A stretch of 64,000 nucleotides of DNA from the NCBI RefSeq assembly GCF_033568475.1, contig NC_133122.1, forward strand, positions 14,822,763-14,886,762. Reading direction: 5' to 3'. Origin of the DNA: Henckelia pumila (Eukaryota; Streptophyta; Magnoliopsida; Lamiales; Gesneriaceae). A program made the translations under genes and the position numbers. This document shows, one piece after another, positions 48,565 to 61,131 of the stretch (position 1 is the stretch's first letter; each line of letters opens with the position of its first letter). Under the pieces are notes generated by a model, which saw only the letters and a program-made list of their open reading frames with translations, did not search any database and had not been told where the DNA came from.

Positions 48565-50290
48565 ATTCTTCCCCTCTAAGATTCGATTTTGTCCTCGAAA
48601 TCTAACGGATCACAGACTGAAACAAGAAAGAACCATACTGAAGACGAACTCACCTCAAATGAACAACTCTGAAAATCGCTGCCTCATCTCAGATTTGGTC
48701 TCCCAAGTCGCTTCCTCAACTCCGTGACGACTCCACTGAATCTTCACCAACGGAATCGACTTGGTTCTGAGATGCTTCTCTTTTCTATCGAGAATCTGAA
48801 TCGGTCGCTCGAAGTAACTCAGAGTCTCATCAAGTTCGGCCTCGTCTGGTTGAAGAACATGGGATGGATCCGGATGATATTTTCGAAGCATCGAAACGTG
48901 AAACACATCGTGGATGCCTGAAAGAGACGGAGGAAGAGCAATCTTATAGGCAAGATCGCCTATCTTCTCCAGAATTTCATACGGACCAAGGAATCTCGGC
49001 GATAACTTCCCTCTCTTTCCAAATCTGACAGTACCTCGGAACGAAGAAATCTTCAGAAACACACGGTCTACCTGATCAAAACACAGTGGTCTGCGTCTGA
49101 CATTCGCATACTTGGCCTGTCGATCTTGGGCTGTCTTCATTCTGACTCGGATCAACTTCACCTGCTCTGCCATATCGCGAATCATATCTGGACCCAACTC
49201 AGGTGATTCTGAAATCTCATCCCAGAACAACGGAGATCTGCACTTCTTCACGTACAAAGCTTCGAAAGGTGTCATTCCAATACTTGCCTAGAAGCTGTTA
49301 TTGAACGAAAACTCCACTAGAGGCAAGGAATCCTGCCAACTTGAGCCAAAATCAAGCACTACTGCGCGAAGCATATCCTCCGAAGTCTGGATCGTACGCT
49401 CGGACTGACCGTCGGTCTGAGGGTGATACGCTGTGCTCAAGTGCAAATGAGTACCCAATGCCTCCTGCAAACTGTGCCAAAAGTGAGAAGTGAATCTCGG
49501 ATCTCTGTCTGATACTATCGACTTTGGAACGCCGTGCAATCTCACAACCTCTCTGACATACAACTCGGTCATCTGATCGTGACGGTATGTCATACGAAAC
49601 AAGCAGATTTCAACCTGTCAATCACTACCCAAATCGCATCACAACCTCTGAATGAACGCGGTAGCTTCGTGACAAAATCCATAGAGATATGATCCCACTT
49701 CCATTCCGAGATAGGTAAACTGTGCAATAATCCACCTGGTTTCTTCCTCTCGGCTTCCACTTGTTGACAATTCAGACAACGGGACACAAACCTCGTGACA
49801 TCTCCTTTCAGTTGCTTCCACCAAAACTGAGTCTTCAAGTCGTTATACATCTTTCGGCCTCTGGGGTGAACACTGAACCGACTGCAATGCGCCTATCGAA
49901 GAATACGCTGTCTCAACCCAGAAACATCTGGCACCACAATACGGTTATTCACGAATAACACTGAAACACCTACTACTAATAAAATGCGGAAAAACTTTTT
50001 TTTTTTTTTTAAAAAATAACTAAAAATATTACTATACATATATGCCCATACATATATGTATCAACATTAAAATACTGCTAATAAATAAAATTCTTAAAAT
50101 AAAAGCTTAAATAAATACTAACATTAAACCACTGAAAATCTCACGTCGTGCTAAATAAAATAATAATAATATCTAAGTAAAAATCCATAAATCTCAAATG
50201 CGGAAACAATATAAAAATTATTTCTCTCAAACACTGGAAACTGAAAAAAAAATACGAAACATGTTTTATAAATTCTCTAAGTACTCTAAC
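47123..50290. repeat. Tandem duplication, unit 1 (3.17 kb)
   Basis: It contains the right three quarters of the 3' LTR, the polypurine tract, the integrase region, and the first 329 bases of LTR B1 (49962-50290). It is followed directly by unit 2. In a 60-base sample (47161 against 50329) I count one difference. Confidence 0.93.
48655..49961 (-). pseudogene. Integrase segment of element A, unit 1 copy (dead)
   Basis: Same content as 51822-53141: zinc-binding HHCC region, catalytic core and C-terminal chromodomain-like end (EEATWETKSEM). Lesions are a TAG at 49288-49290 replacing a glutamine codon and small deletions near 49595 and 49612 that shift the frame. Its upstream end is cut by LTR B1. 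Confidence 0.9.
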
Positions 50291-53200
50291 ATACAAACAA
50301 AGACAACAGCCGGATAAACCAGTTAGAAATATAATTTCTAAATAAAAGAGACAGACATGCAATATCAAGTAAACACCTCAGATTGAAATGTAATAATCAA
50401 TAACAAATCAAAATGAGAATGAATGAATGCATGACTTCAAAAACTCGGGACTATCAAATCAGATAATCGAAATATCCATCGTTATTCGGTTGGGATCCCG
50501 GGGCCAAGTCTTCACAACAACTCACCGACACACCCATTCGGGGTAGATGTCGTTCAACTCAACCCCTAGACGTCAGAGCAACTATAAGAAGTATTCTGGC
50601 AATTGGAAAAACTCGAAATCCAAAGCCACTTCAATATAGCTCCCTAAATCGTCTAATTTCAAAACGAATCGAGAAATCGGCTCAATATGAAATGCAAGTG
50701 AAAATAGAATAACAATCAAATTCACTCAAGCAAATAAACATGTAGTATGTGATTTTCGGGAACTCGAGAATGAGTCGATCTCGAGTATTCGTTCCCATTC
50801 GTTTCATTGTCGACTTTTACCTTTTCTCGAAACTTCAAGTGATTCCTGTCAACAAGAAATAACTCGATATCATAGTCTATTCGGATAACAAACTCAAAGT
50901 CGATACAACAATCAATAATATACCGTCTTCAATTCTTCAATCGATAAACAGGTCTCCAAGTTCGATCAACTCCCGAATCCTCAATCAACTGTCAAAACAT
51001 CGAATACGGACTCAATATCAACTCGGAATTCAAACTCAATCAAATTCGATATACAACTCAAACCGAACCAAAACCGATAACTCCAACTCGATTTCGACGG
51101 CATAACGGCTATAAACTGACTATCCGAAAATACAAACCATCAAACAACAATCACAATAACTCAATCATCATCCCAATCCATCAAAACAACTCAAATCCAA
51201 CCTCAATCAAAATCATCATTTTCGAATTTAAGCCTAAAAATCCATATAAAATCCAAACTTCGTTCTTTTTCCAAACCGACTTCGAATACATGATCTATGC
51301 TAGCTCAAGAATAACATACTCCAATATTATCAAATTCTGACAACTCAACAAAATTGAATTTCAAGAGATCGTAGCAAAACTTACGTCTAAATGAAGCCCT
51401 CGTTGCGGTGATCGTGAATCTCAACTCGGAATTGAAATCTAACGGTCGGATCGAGCGAATCAGGGGAAAGGAAAAGCTTGAAAGCCATCCATGGCTTCGA
51501 TCAGTACATACGAACGAGAGAGAAGGAGGAGAAGGGAGAGGGATGGAGTGATGCGATGGAGAGGATGGAAACTTTCTTGATAATAATAATAAAGTCCAAC
51601 TTTTTCATTTCAGTCCTTTATTTCTCCAAAGTTGAAAAGTGACCCTCTGCGAAATATCAAAACAATCCTCAATTACTGAAAACCCTGATTAACTCGATTA
51701 AACTTAATTATAATAAAATCGGGGCATTACAATTCTCCCCCTCTAAGATTCGATTTCGTCCTCGAAATCTAACGGATCACAGACTGAAACAAGAAAGAAC
51801 CATACTGAAGACGAACTCACCTTAAACGAACAACTCTGTAAATCGCTGCCTCATCTCAGATTCGGTCTCCCAAGTCGCTTCCTCAACTCCGTGACGACTC
51901 CACTGAATCTTCATCAACGGAATCGACTTGGTTCTGAGCTGCTTCTCTTTTCTATCGAGAATCTGAATCGATCGTTCGAAGTAACTCAGAGTCTCATCAA
52001 GTTCGGCCTCGTCTGGCTGAAGAACATGGGATGGATCCGGATGATATTTTTGAAGCATCGAAACGTGAAACACATCGTGGATGCCTAAAAGAGACGGAGA
52101 AAGAGCAATCTTATAGGCAAGATCTCCTATCTTCTCCAGAATTTCATACGGACCAAGGAATCTCGGCGATAACTTCCCTCTCTTTCCAAATCTGACAGTA
52201 CCTCGGAACGGAGAAATCTTCAGAAACACGCGGTCTCCCTGATCAAAACACAGTGGTCTGCATTTGACATTCACATACTTGGCCTGTCGATCTTGGGCTG
52301 TCTTCATTCTCACTCGGATCAACTTCACCTGCTCTGCCATATCGCGAATCATATCTGGACCCAACTCAGGTGATTCTGAAATCTCATCCCAGAACAACGG
52401 AGATCTGCACTTCTTCCCGTACAAAGCTTCGAAAGGTGTCATTCCAATACTCGTCTGGAAGCTGTTATTGTACGAAAACTCCACTAGAGGCAAGTAATCC
52501 TGCCAACCTGAGCCAAAATCAAGCTCTACTGCGCGAAGCATATCCTCCAAAGTCTGGATCGTACGCTCGGACTGACCGTCGTTCTGAGGGTGATACGCTG
52601 TGCTCAAGTGCAAACGAGTACCCAATGCCTCCTGCAAACTGTGCCAAAAGTGAGAAGTGAATCTCGGATCTCTGTCTGATACTATCGACTTTGGAACGCT
52701 GTGCAATCTCACAACCTCTCTGACATACAACTCGGTCATCTGATCGTGACGGTATGCCATACGGTACGGAATGAAACAAGCAGATTTCGTCAACCTGTCA
52801 ATCACTACCCAAATCGCATCACAACCTCTGACTGAACGCGGTAGCTTCGTGACAAAATCCATAGAGATATGATCCCACTTTCATTCCGGGATAGGTAAAC
52901 TGTGCAATAATCCACCTGGTCTCTTCCTCTCGGCTTCCACTTGTTGACAATTCAGACAACGAGACACAAACCTCGTGACATCTCCTTTCAATTGCTTCCA
53001 CCAAAACTGAGTCTTCAAGTCGTTATACATCTTTCGGCCTCCGGGGTGAACACTGAACCGATTGCAATGCGCCTTTCGAAGAATACGCTGTCTCAACCCA
53101 GAAACATCGGGCACCACAATACGGTTATTCACGAATAACACTGAAACACCTACTACTAATAAAATGCGGAAAAACTTTTTTTTTTTTTTAAAAAATAACT

Positions 53201-53470
53201 AAAAATATTACTATACATATATGCCCTTACATATATGTATCAACATTAAAATACTGCTAATAAATAAAATTCTTAAAATAAAAGCTTAAATAAATAATAA
53301 CATTAAACCACTGAAAATCTCACGCCGTGCTAAATAAAATAATAATAATATCTAAGTAAAAATCCATAAATCTCAAATGCGAAAACAATATAAAAATTAT
53401 TTCTCTCAAACACTGAAAATTGAAAAAAAATACGAAACATGTTTTATAAATTCTCTAAGTACTCTAACAT
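50291..53470. repeat. Tandem duplication, unit 2 (3.18 kb)
   Basis: Second copy of 47123-50290, starting ATACAAACAAAG at 50291 and ending where unit 1 similarity stops after CTCTAACAT (53470). It then runs on into the rest of LTR B1. Its partial LTR (50291-51731) ends CGGGGCATTACA and is followed by another polypurine tract (51732-51747). It is not a separate element insertion, because it has no LTR start of its own. Confidence 0.93.
51822..53141 (-). pseudogene. Integrase of element A, unit 2 copy
   Basis: Contains the HHCC zinc domain (AHCNRFSVHPGG, CLNCQQ), the catalytic core with MDFVTKLP, SDRDPRFTSHFW and QNDGQSERT giving D, D, E, and a C-terminal domain ending EEATWETESEMRQRF typical of Tekay/Del chromoviruses. 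One TGA at 52881-52883 replaces a tryptophan, splitting two open stretches (51822-52862 and 52881-53141). Upstream it is interrupted by LTR B1 at 53142; the rest of pol resumes at 56139. Confidence 0.92.
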
Positions 53471-56133
53471 TCTAAGACTCAATGCGACGGTCACGGAGCC
53501 ACTCCCATGCTCACTCATACGTCCTCGCCACCGGTAGGAGCAACATAAGAATCATCGTAGTCACCTGCACCATATAAGCGTAGTGAGCCTAGGGGCTCAA
53601 CATGCCTAAACCTTTGTAACAAGGGTTAAAATAATGCATCACATAATCATACTAATACATATAATCATCATGAATATGCATGCATGCTCGTAAAATAATG
53701 CACCATGAATTTTTGCTAGCCATAACTATGATCATCATACATACATCATAACTAATCATACATAACATAATTGAGCATGTCATAATATTAAAAACTGAGT
53801 ATGATCATATCCATGAATGCGACTAATAACTGTGCCGACTGATCAGTCTAAGAACCATCGTACGTGGCGTGGATAAATCCACCTCTATCCTGGTAGTAAA
53901 CTACCTCTGTGCCAGTGGTAAAACCACTTCTATGCCGGTAGTAGAACTACCTCTGTGCCGGTGGTAAACCACCTCTGTGCCGCCACATCACTTCAGTTTC
54001 CATAAAAATATTTTTCATGCTCAATTCTTGATCATAAACACATCATAAAATATTTCATGTATGCATGCACTTAAAATATGTTCGTAATATATATTTAATT
54101 AATTTTCATAATAAATTACTTATACTTAAAATAAACTTCATGCATAAAAATAATTAAATATATATTCCGAACTTAGTTAATTTTTCATGGGTTGGTCCAG
54201 ACTGCTGGTCACTCAGTCTAAGCCCATTAAACTTAAATAAAAGCCCAATAGAAATAAATTCTTAATTAAATGTCATTATTCATAAATGGGCATAAATAAA
54301 AACATTTAAGCCCTTTAACTTAAGCTAAGCCCAAAAATCATATTTTAGCCCAAATAACTTAATTAAACTTAACCGGGCCTAAATAAAATATTTAAGCTCA
54401 TTAACCTAATTAAACCCAATAAAACTCTAGAATGGCCCAAAGATCCACTGACTGGCCCAAAAATTCTCATAGGCTCTCAAATCCATAAAAATCATTGGGC
54501 TAAATTAAATAAATTATTTAAGTCCAAATAAAATTATTTGGAGGCCCAAATAATTTTTTTATTAATTTAAAAACCCAAAAGCCAATTAAATAAATAAACA
54601 CTTAAAAATTAAAATACCCGAGCCCGACCCACCTAACCCGGACCCGGACCGACCAAACCCGACCCATGACTTGACTGACTTGACCCAGACCCAAAACACC
54701 AAGCCCGGCCCGCCTAAAGCCTAGACACAATCTTAGCCTTTCTTTCCTTAATCCTAACTCACGGCAGCCCTAAGCGACTTTGGAAAAACTGCCCGTGCCG
54801 CCTGCTCCGATCACCTTTGGCCATGAAACCACTGCCCATACTTAGCCAACATCAAGACGGTTCTAACCCAACAAATTTTACCTCAAACGGAGCTCGTAGA
54901 AGGAGAACGAACCAAAAAAATCTACCCCTAGTTTCTGCTCACGCGCAGAACGCGACCAGAAACTTCAGGCCTTTTGGCCGCTTATCTTCGGCAACCAACG
55001 GCCGGAGGCCCACCTGTACTACCTTTTTCTCTGTCGTTCGGTTCTAACCCAACTAGAACCAGGCCTAAAGTCGACCTGTGGACCGAGAACGAGTCATTTT
55101 ATGCAGACCGCTCAAACTGCGACCTGTTGTGCATCAGAACCAAAGGGCTTCGGTTCCAGCCCATTACAGCCCCAAACCCTGAACAAGCTCGACCCTAGGG
55201 ACCCTAAGGAAACTTCTCTGGACCTGGACCAGCATCCATGCTTGTTCCATGACAAGAAAACATGAGAGATGCCACCAAACATGAAAGAAATCGAGTTGCT
55301 CCAATATACAATTTAATATCTTGCATGCATCAAAAAAATCGAAGTAAAAACCTTATAAATATGTCATGAAACGTATATATAGCTTATATGGTGTAGAAAC
55401 GAAGGAATTAAACATGCCTTTTGATTTATTAACAAAGGTAACCGCGTGTACAACTCCGGGACGACGAAACGACGAACAACTTGATAAACTTCAAGGATCA
55501 GCTATGGTGCTCTGGAAATCTGCTGTTGGTCGATGGAATGGAGGGGGAAAGGAGAGTGGAGGCGGCTGATAGGGTTTACGTAGTGTAGGGAATGATTTTT
55601 GGGATAAAATTTTGGGTAGAAAATAGGTTAATAGATAATATAAATTAATTAGGTAGATAATATAACATAAACATAAAATTTTAAACTTTTAAAAATACAT
55701 ACTAATCTGATATAAAACATAAATCCCGAAAAATTAATTTAAGGGAGTTTTAAAAATTAATAAAAGTCATTAAAATAACTTATTTTGGCTAAAAATGAAC
55801 TTTCTAAAATACATAAATAAAATATCATAAATTTTGGGAATAAAATCTTTCAAATAATTATTTATGGCCACTAAAAGTCTTCTAAAATATTTTGGATGAA
55901 AAAAAAAATAAATACTTTGTCCGTCCACGGTCCCGTCTATGCGGTCAAATAACTTATTTTCTCAAAATCTAAAAATACAATAATTGCGGGTTAAATGCTA
56001 AAAATAAATTTAAATCATGCATATAATTCACATAATAACACATAAATGTCATTTAACCCAAATATAAATTTTAAATAATTATTTTCCCTAATTATGCATG
56101 CGAATTTACGTATAAAAATTTTTGGGTGTTACA
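53142..56133 (-). mobile_element. Solo LTR B1 inserted in pol of element A
   Basis: A 2.99-kb LTR starting TGAAACACC and ending GGGTGTTACA, flanked by a perfect 5-bp target duplication AACAC (53137-53141 and 56134-56138). It sits between the RNase H and integrase coding parts. No primer site, polypurine tract or gag-pol is inside, so the element reduced to a solo LTR by LTR-LTR recombination. It is the same family as 61132-63839 (shared ATGCGGAA, 'GTCCGTCCACGGTC' and 'AATTATGCATGCG' blocks). It contains a CTACCTCTGTGCC minisatellite and a TGGGCY-rich zone. The reading frames inside have no recognised domain. Confidence 0.93.
53885..53995. repeat. Minisatellite in LTR B1
   Basis: About five imperfect units of 21-24 bases, consensus near CCTCTGTGCCGGTGGTAAACCA. 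LTR B2 has only a remnant at the equivalent place (about 61845-61900). Confidence 0.8.
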
Positions 56134-57526
56134 AACACATCATCCCTGACCTGAAACTCTGACTGGTGACCCGATCTGACCTTCTCTATCGAACTCTGAA
56201 TGCTCGGATCAGATCTTTGAGCCTCTCTGATCGACTGAAACAACTCTGGCTCGACCTGAATCGCAAAAACTCTGATGGATCTCCTATCGGTCTCAAACTC
56301 CAAACCAGAAGTACAACAGTCTTCTATCATCTGAGAAACGCCAATCGTAGAAAGAGATAATTCACAAAGCTTCCGACTAAGAGCGTCTGCAGCTGCATTC
56401 GACTTTCCAGGATAGTACTTGATCTCACAGTCGAAGTCCTTAAGCAAATCCATCCATCTCCTCTGTCTCATGTTAAGCTCGGACTGGGAAAACAAGTATT
56501 TCAGGCTCTTGTGGTCAGAAAATATCTCGAATGACTCACCATAGAGATAATGGCGCCAAGTCTTCAAAGCAAACATGATTGCAGCTAGCTCGAGATCGTG
56601 GATCAGATAACGAGTCTCGTGCGGCTTCAGCTTCCTCGAAGCATAAGCTATGACATGCTTCCTCTGCATAAGAATGCATCCAAGACCACGGTGAGAAGCA
56701 TCACAGTAAACGGAAAAACCTCCTGTACCTGATGGAATAGACAAGATCGGTGCACTGGTCAATCTCTTCTTTAGCTCAATGAAACTGGCCTCGCACTCCT
56801 CGGACCAAACAAACGGTGCATTCTTTTGGGTCAACCGAGTAATCGGCTTTGCAATGGAATAGAAGCCCTCGATAAATCGGCGATAATACCCCGCTAAACC
56901 CATGAAGCTTCGGATCTCTGGCTCTGATGTCGGTCTCAGCCAATTCATAACTGCCTCGATCTTACTGGGGTCCACAGATATTCCATCTCCTGATACAATG
57001 TGGCCTATCGGTCCAACCAGAACTCGCACTTTGATAGCTTAGCATACAACTGTTCGGCTCGCAAGGTCTGCAATACAATCCTCAAATGCTCGGCATGATC
57101 AGAACGGTTCTTCGAATAGATCAAAATATCGTCAATGAAGATAATGACGAACTCATCCAAATACCGCTGAAAGATGCGATTCATCAGGTCCATAAAAACT
57201 GCTGGAGCATTGGTCAAACCAAAAGGCATGACTACGAACTCGAAGTGCCCATATCTGGTTCTGAAAGCTGTCTTAGGCACATCCTCGTTACGAACTCTCA
57301 GCTGATGGTACCCTGATCTCAGATCTATCTTCGAATACACTGAAGAACCTTGCAGTTGATCAAAAAGGTCATCAATTCTCGGAAGAGGATACTTGTTCTT
57401 GACCGTCGCTTGATTCAACTGGCGGTAGTCGATGCAAAGTCGCATAGAACCGTCTTTCTTCCTCACAAACAACACTGGTGCACCCCAAGGCGATACGCTA
57501 GGTCGGATGTATCCCTTGGCAATCAA
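56106..57526 (-). pseudogene. Reverse transcriptase and RNase H of element A
   Basis: The part at 57005-57526 carries the Ty3/gypsy reverse transcriptase motifs [26 protein letters not shown] and the catalytic FIDDIL. The part at 56139-57029 carries [17 protein letters not shown] and the RNase H residues in [17 protein letters not shown] and FSDHKSLKY. The two lie in different frames, with a small deletion near 57010 that removes the usual FLG step. The downstream end meets the B1 target duplication. Confidence 0.92.
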
Positions 57527-57535
57527 ATCTTCTAA

Positions 57536-58315
57536 CTAATCCTTCAACTCTTTCAACTCTAATGGAGTCATTCGGTAAGGTGCTTTCGAAATAGGCTGAG
57601 TACCTGGTGCAAGTTCAATGCTAAGTTCGATGTCTCGAATAGGCGGCAAACCAGGAATCTCGTCTGGAAAAACATCAGGAAACTCGCTAACCATCGATAT
57701 CTCAGTCAACTCAGGACTAGACCTCTGAACATCTACTATATAAATCAAGAATCCCTCTGCTCCTTTCTGTAGCAAACGAGACATGGATAACACAGAAATC
57801 AACGGAATTTTGGATCGAGAACTTTTACCGAAAAACTTCCAATCATCTGTCGTCTCAGGTCTGAAGCGAACAACTTTCTGAAAGCAGTCTACTGTCGCCC
57901 TATACTTGGTCAGAGCATCAATCCCGACAATACAGTAAAAATCAGATAATCCAAGTACGATGCAGTCAATCTCAATCGAATTCCCTTCGGATTCTATTAC
58001 ACAATTTCGGACCATTCTAACCGAAACAATTCCTCCACCCAAAGGTGAAGTAATAGAAACAACATCAGATAATGGCTCAGCAAATAAATCATGCATCACG
58101 AAAAATCTTTCAGAAATAAAACAGTGAGAAGCACCCGTATCAATCAACACAAACGCGGGATAACCAAAGATCGAACAGTTACCTGCTACCACATCATTTG
58201 GGGCTGCATTGGCTTGATCCTCTGTCAGGGAAAACACCCTCGCCTGCTGTCGAGGGGGTTGGTTTTGATTCTGATTACCTCCCTGACGAGTCTGTTGTTG
58301 AGGCTGAAAGAATGG
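57536..58315 (-). pseudogene. Aspartic protease region of element A
   Basis: Contains the protease active site IDTGASHCF and the linker to reverse transcriptase (IPGLPPIRDIELSIE). A TAG at 57536-57538 stands where a glutamine is expected, separating it from reverse transcriptase. A one-base frameshift near 58308-58320 separates it from gag. Confidence 0.9.
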
Positions 58316-59433
58316 ACTGCAGAAGCTGATCTCTCGGGCTGAGATGACGGTCGAGAAGAGCTGCCGCTCTGAGCTCTATCGGATCCTCGCTGAGGACAGA
58401 CTCTAGCAAAGTGACCCGGCTGCTGGCAGATATTGCAACTACCAAACACGCCTCGACACTGATCACTTGGGTGACGTCCTCCACACTTACTGTACGATGC
58501 TCTTGAAAACCCAGAATTCTGTCCAGAACTGAACTGTCTAGAGCCACTGGAACTCGATGAATTGCTCTCAGACTTCTTAAATTGCTTCCCCTTTGGTCTA
58601 TACTGATCTCTCCTGTTTCTGCCACTGTTTCCTCCCTCAACCCTCTGAGACTGATTCGACTGCTGAGAAGGTTGGTACTGATACTGAGACTGCTGAGGCT
58701 GAAACTGAACAGGCTTATTCGGAAAAGATCTCTGCTGCTGCTGAGGAGCTACCTGATTTCCTCGTTGCATCAAAATCCAAGCTTCGGCTCCCTTTGCCTG
58801 ATCCATGGCATCTGCGAAATTGTTGGGTCTCCCGGTATTGACCAAGGTAAAAATCTCAGGATTCAAGCCATTGATAAAGTGATCGGTCTTGGCTTCCTCA
58901 TGGTCTGCGATGTGAGGTGCAAACCTCAAGAGACTGTCAAACTTACTCACGTACTCCTCGATACTCAGATTCCCTTGCTTCAGATTCGCAAATTTGGCAC
59001 CTTTTTCCTTTCGATAAGATATCGGAAAGAACCGCTTGTAGAACTCGGCCTTGAACAAACTCCAAGTGATAACGGTGCCTCGATTCTCATTGGCCTTCTT
59101 GGTCGTGGTCCACCAATTCTTGGCAACACCCTGAAGCTGGTGAATGACTAACCTGATCCTGCGGTCATCGGTATAGTCGAGAGAATCAAAGAGCTGATCA
59201 ATATCCTCTAGCCAACTCTCACAGTCAACGGAGTTCTCGGTACCAGTCAAGGTAGGCGGTCGGAAGGATCGAAATCTCTTCAATAGAGTCTCCATCGGGG
59301 TCGCAGTTGCATCAAACTGATCCACTCCGGTACTATCCTGATCATTCGGAGGAGTTATAACTGGCGGCGGATTCTCAGTAGAAGGAGGAGTCAAAGGTGG
59401 TGGATTCCTTCTCAAAGATCGTCGAGGTGCCAT
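58225..59433 (-). pseudogene. Gag of element A
   Basis: The ATG at 59433 opens MAPRRSLRRN. The capsid-like region has FRPPTLTGTEN, WLEDIDQLFD, WWTTTKK and FYKRFFP. A Gln-rich stretch precedes the CCHC zinc knuckle CNICQQPGHFARVC (about 58405-58450). The frame changes after AVHSF, so the last 27 codons down to 58225 are out of the normal frame. This copy cannot make a gag-pol fusion. Confidence 0.92.
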
Positions 59434-59738
59434 CTGATAACAAAGGTTAGGACACAATATCTCAACTCAAACTCAATCTCAATCTCAAAATCTCGGTGTC
59501 CAAAACTCTGCTCTGAGAACCCATGAATCTCAATGATATTCGGAAACAGATAATAGCACATAATTCATGCTTTATAAATTAAATCACAACTCATGTAATT
59601 CAATTAATTCAAGAATCGATAAAGCATGCTCGCACGTATTTAAAGTAATCTTTTAAATAAATCAATCACATGCGAGAATTCAATTCATGCGGACTTGATC
59701 TACCCCGCTCACTCTAGTTCAAATCCAAGAATCTTATC

Positions 59739-59750
59739 GCTCTGATACTA
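59739..59750 (-). other. Primer binding site of element A
   Basis: The minus strand reads TAGTATCAGAGC, one change from the standard TGGTATCAGAGC. Five bases separate it from the LTR. Confidence 0.8.
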
Positions 59751-59755
59751 CTTAA

Positions 59756-61131
59756 TGTGAGACCCCGTTTCTAAATCCTCTATTCTCGAATAATTAAACA
59801 AAATCGAACACGAGAGCCATAAAAAAAATCGAATCAATTTTTTTTTTAAAAGGGAAAAGCACTGCGCGCCCGCGCCATAATCAGGCGCGACCGTGCCGAG
59901 CCTTCGCAAACACACATGCGCCCGCGCTAAGCATCGCGCGCCCGCGCTATGCTCATGCACAAAACAATCAAAAGCTCCCAGGGGCAGCGCGCCCGCACAT
60001 CTACATGGAGCGCCCGCGCTGCCTCTTCGAACTAAGGCAAAAATGACTTCAAAATTACTTTCCAAGTTCCATCTACAATACCAAAAGCAACCAAGATTCA
60101 AACATCATAAATACATGAAATCTAAGGAGTTGAAACACCAACAAAATGATGTTTAATAGTACAAGTTCGACGGTAGGGATTCGTTCGACTAATCAAAACA
60201 GTACAAATCCAAAAGGTACGAGCCTACGACACACGGTGTCCCACTTCTATCATCACACCCCGAGCTAACCCAAACGACTTGGTCCCGCTCCTGACCTCAT
60301 GTTGCCAAGTACACATACAAACACAGACAACAGCCGGATAAACCGGTTAGAAATATAATTTCTAAGTAAAAGAGACAGACATGCAATATCAAGTAAACAC
60401 CTCAGACTGAAATGTAATAATCAATAACAAATCAAAATGAGAATGAATGAATGCATGACTTCAAAAACTCGGGACTATCAAATCAGATAATCGAAATATC
60501 CATCGTTATTCGGTTGGGATCCCGGGGCCAAGTTTTCACAACAACTCACCGACACACCCATTCGGGGTGGATGTCGTTCAACTCAACCCCTAGACTTCAG
60601 AGCAACTATAAGAAGTATTCTGGCAATTGGAAAAACTCGAAATCCAAAGCCACTTCAATATAGTTCCCTAAATCGTCTAATTTCAAAATGAATCGAGAAA
60701 TCGGCTCAATATGGAATGCAAGTGAAAATAGAATAACAATCAAATTCACTCAAGCAAATAAACATGTAGTATGTGATTTTCGGGAACTCGAGAATGATTC
60801 GATCTTGAGTATTCGTTCCCATTCGTTTTATTGTCGACTTTTACCTTTTCTCGAAACTTCAAGTGATTCCTGTCAACAAGAGATAACTCGATATCATAGT
60901 CTATTCGGATAACAAACTCAAAGTCGATACAACAATCAATAATATACCGTCTTCAATTCTTCAATCGATAAACAGGTCTCCAAGTTCGATCAACTCCCGA
61001 ATCCTCAATCAACTGTCAAAACATCGAATACGAACTCAATATCAACTCGGAATTCAAACTCAATCAAATTCGATATACAACTCAAACCGAACCAAAACCT
61101 ATAACTCCAACTCGATTTCGACGACATAACG
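59756..61131 (-). mobile_element. 5' LTR of element A (part left of the B2 insertion)
   Basis: Starts TGTGAGACCCCGTTTCTAAATC. It is collinear with 46580-47942 up to CGACGACATAACG at 61131, where family-B sequence begins. The remaining roughly 600 bases should lie beyond the window, on the far side of element B2. Confidence 0.88.

Noticed and set aside
50291-51731. A third full family-A LTR marking a separate element
   Set aside because: It lacks an LTR start and primer site and begins at the same internal base as the duplication unit; it is part of the tandem duplication.
58582-59151. 189-codon plus-strand frame
   Set aside because: Antisense to gag of element A; no independent evidence.
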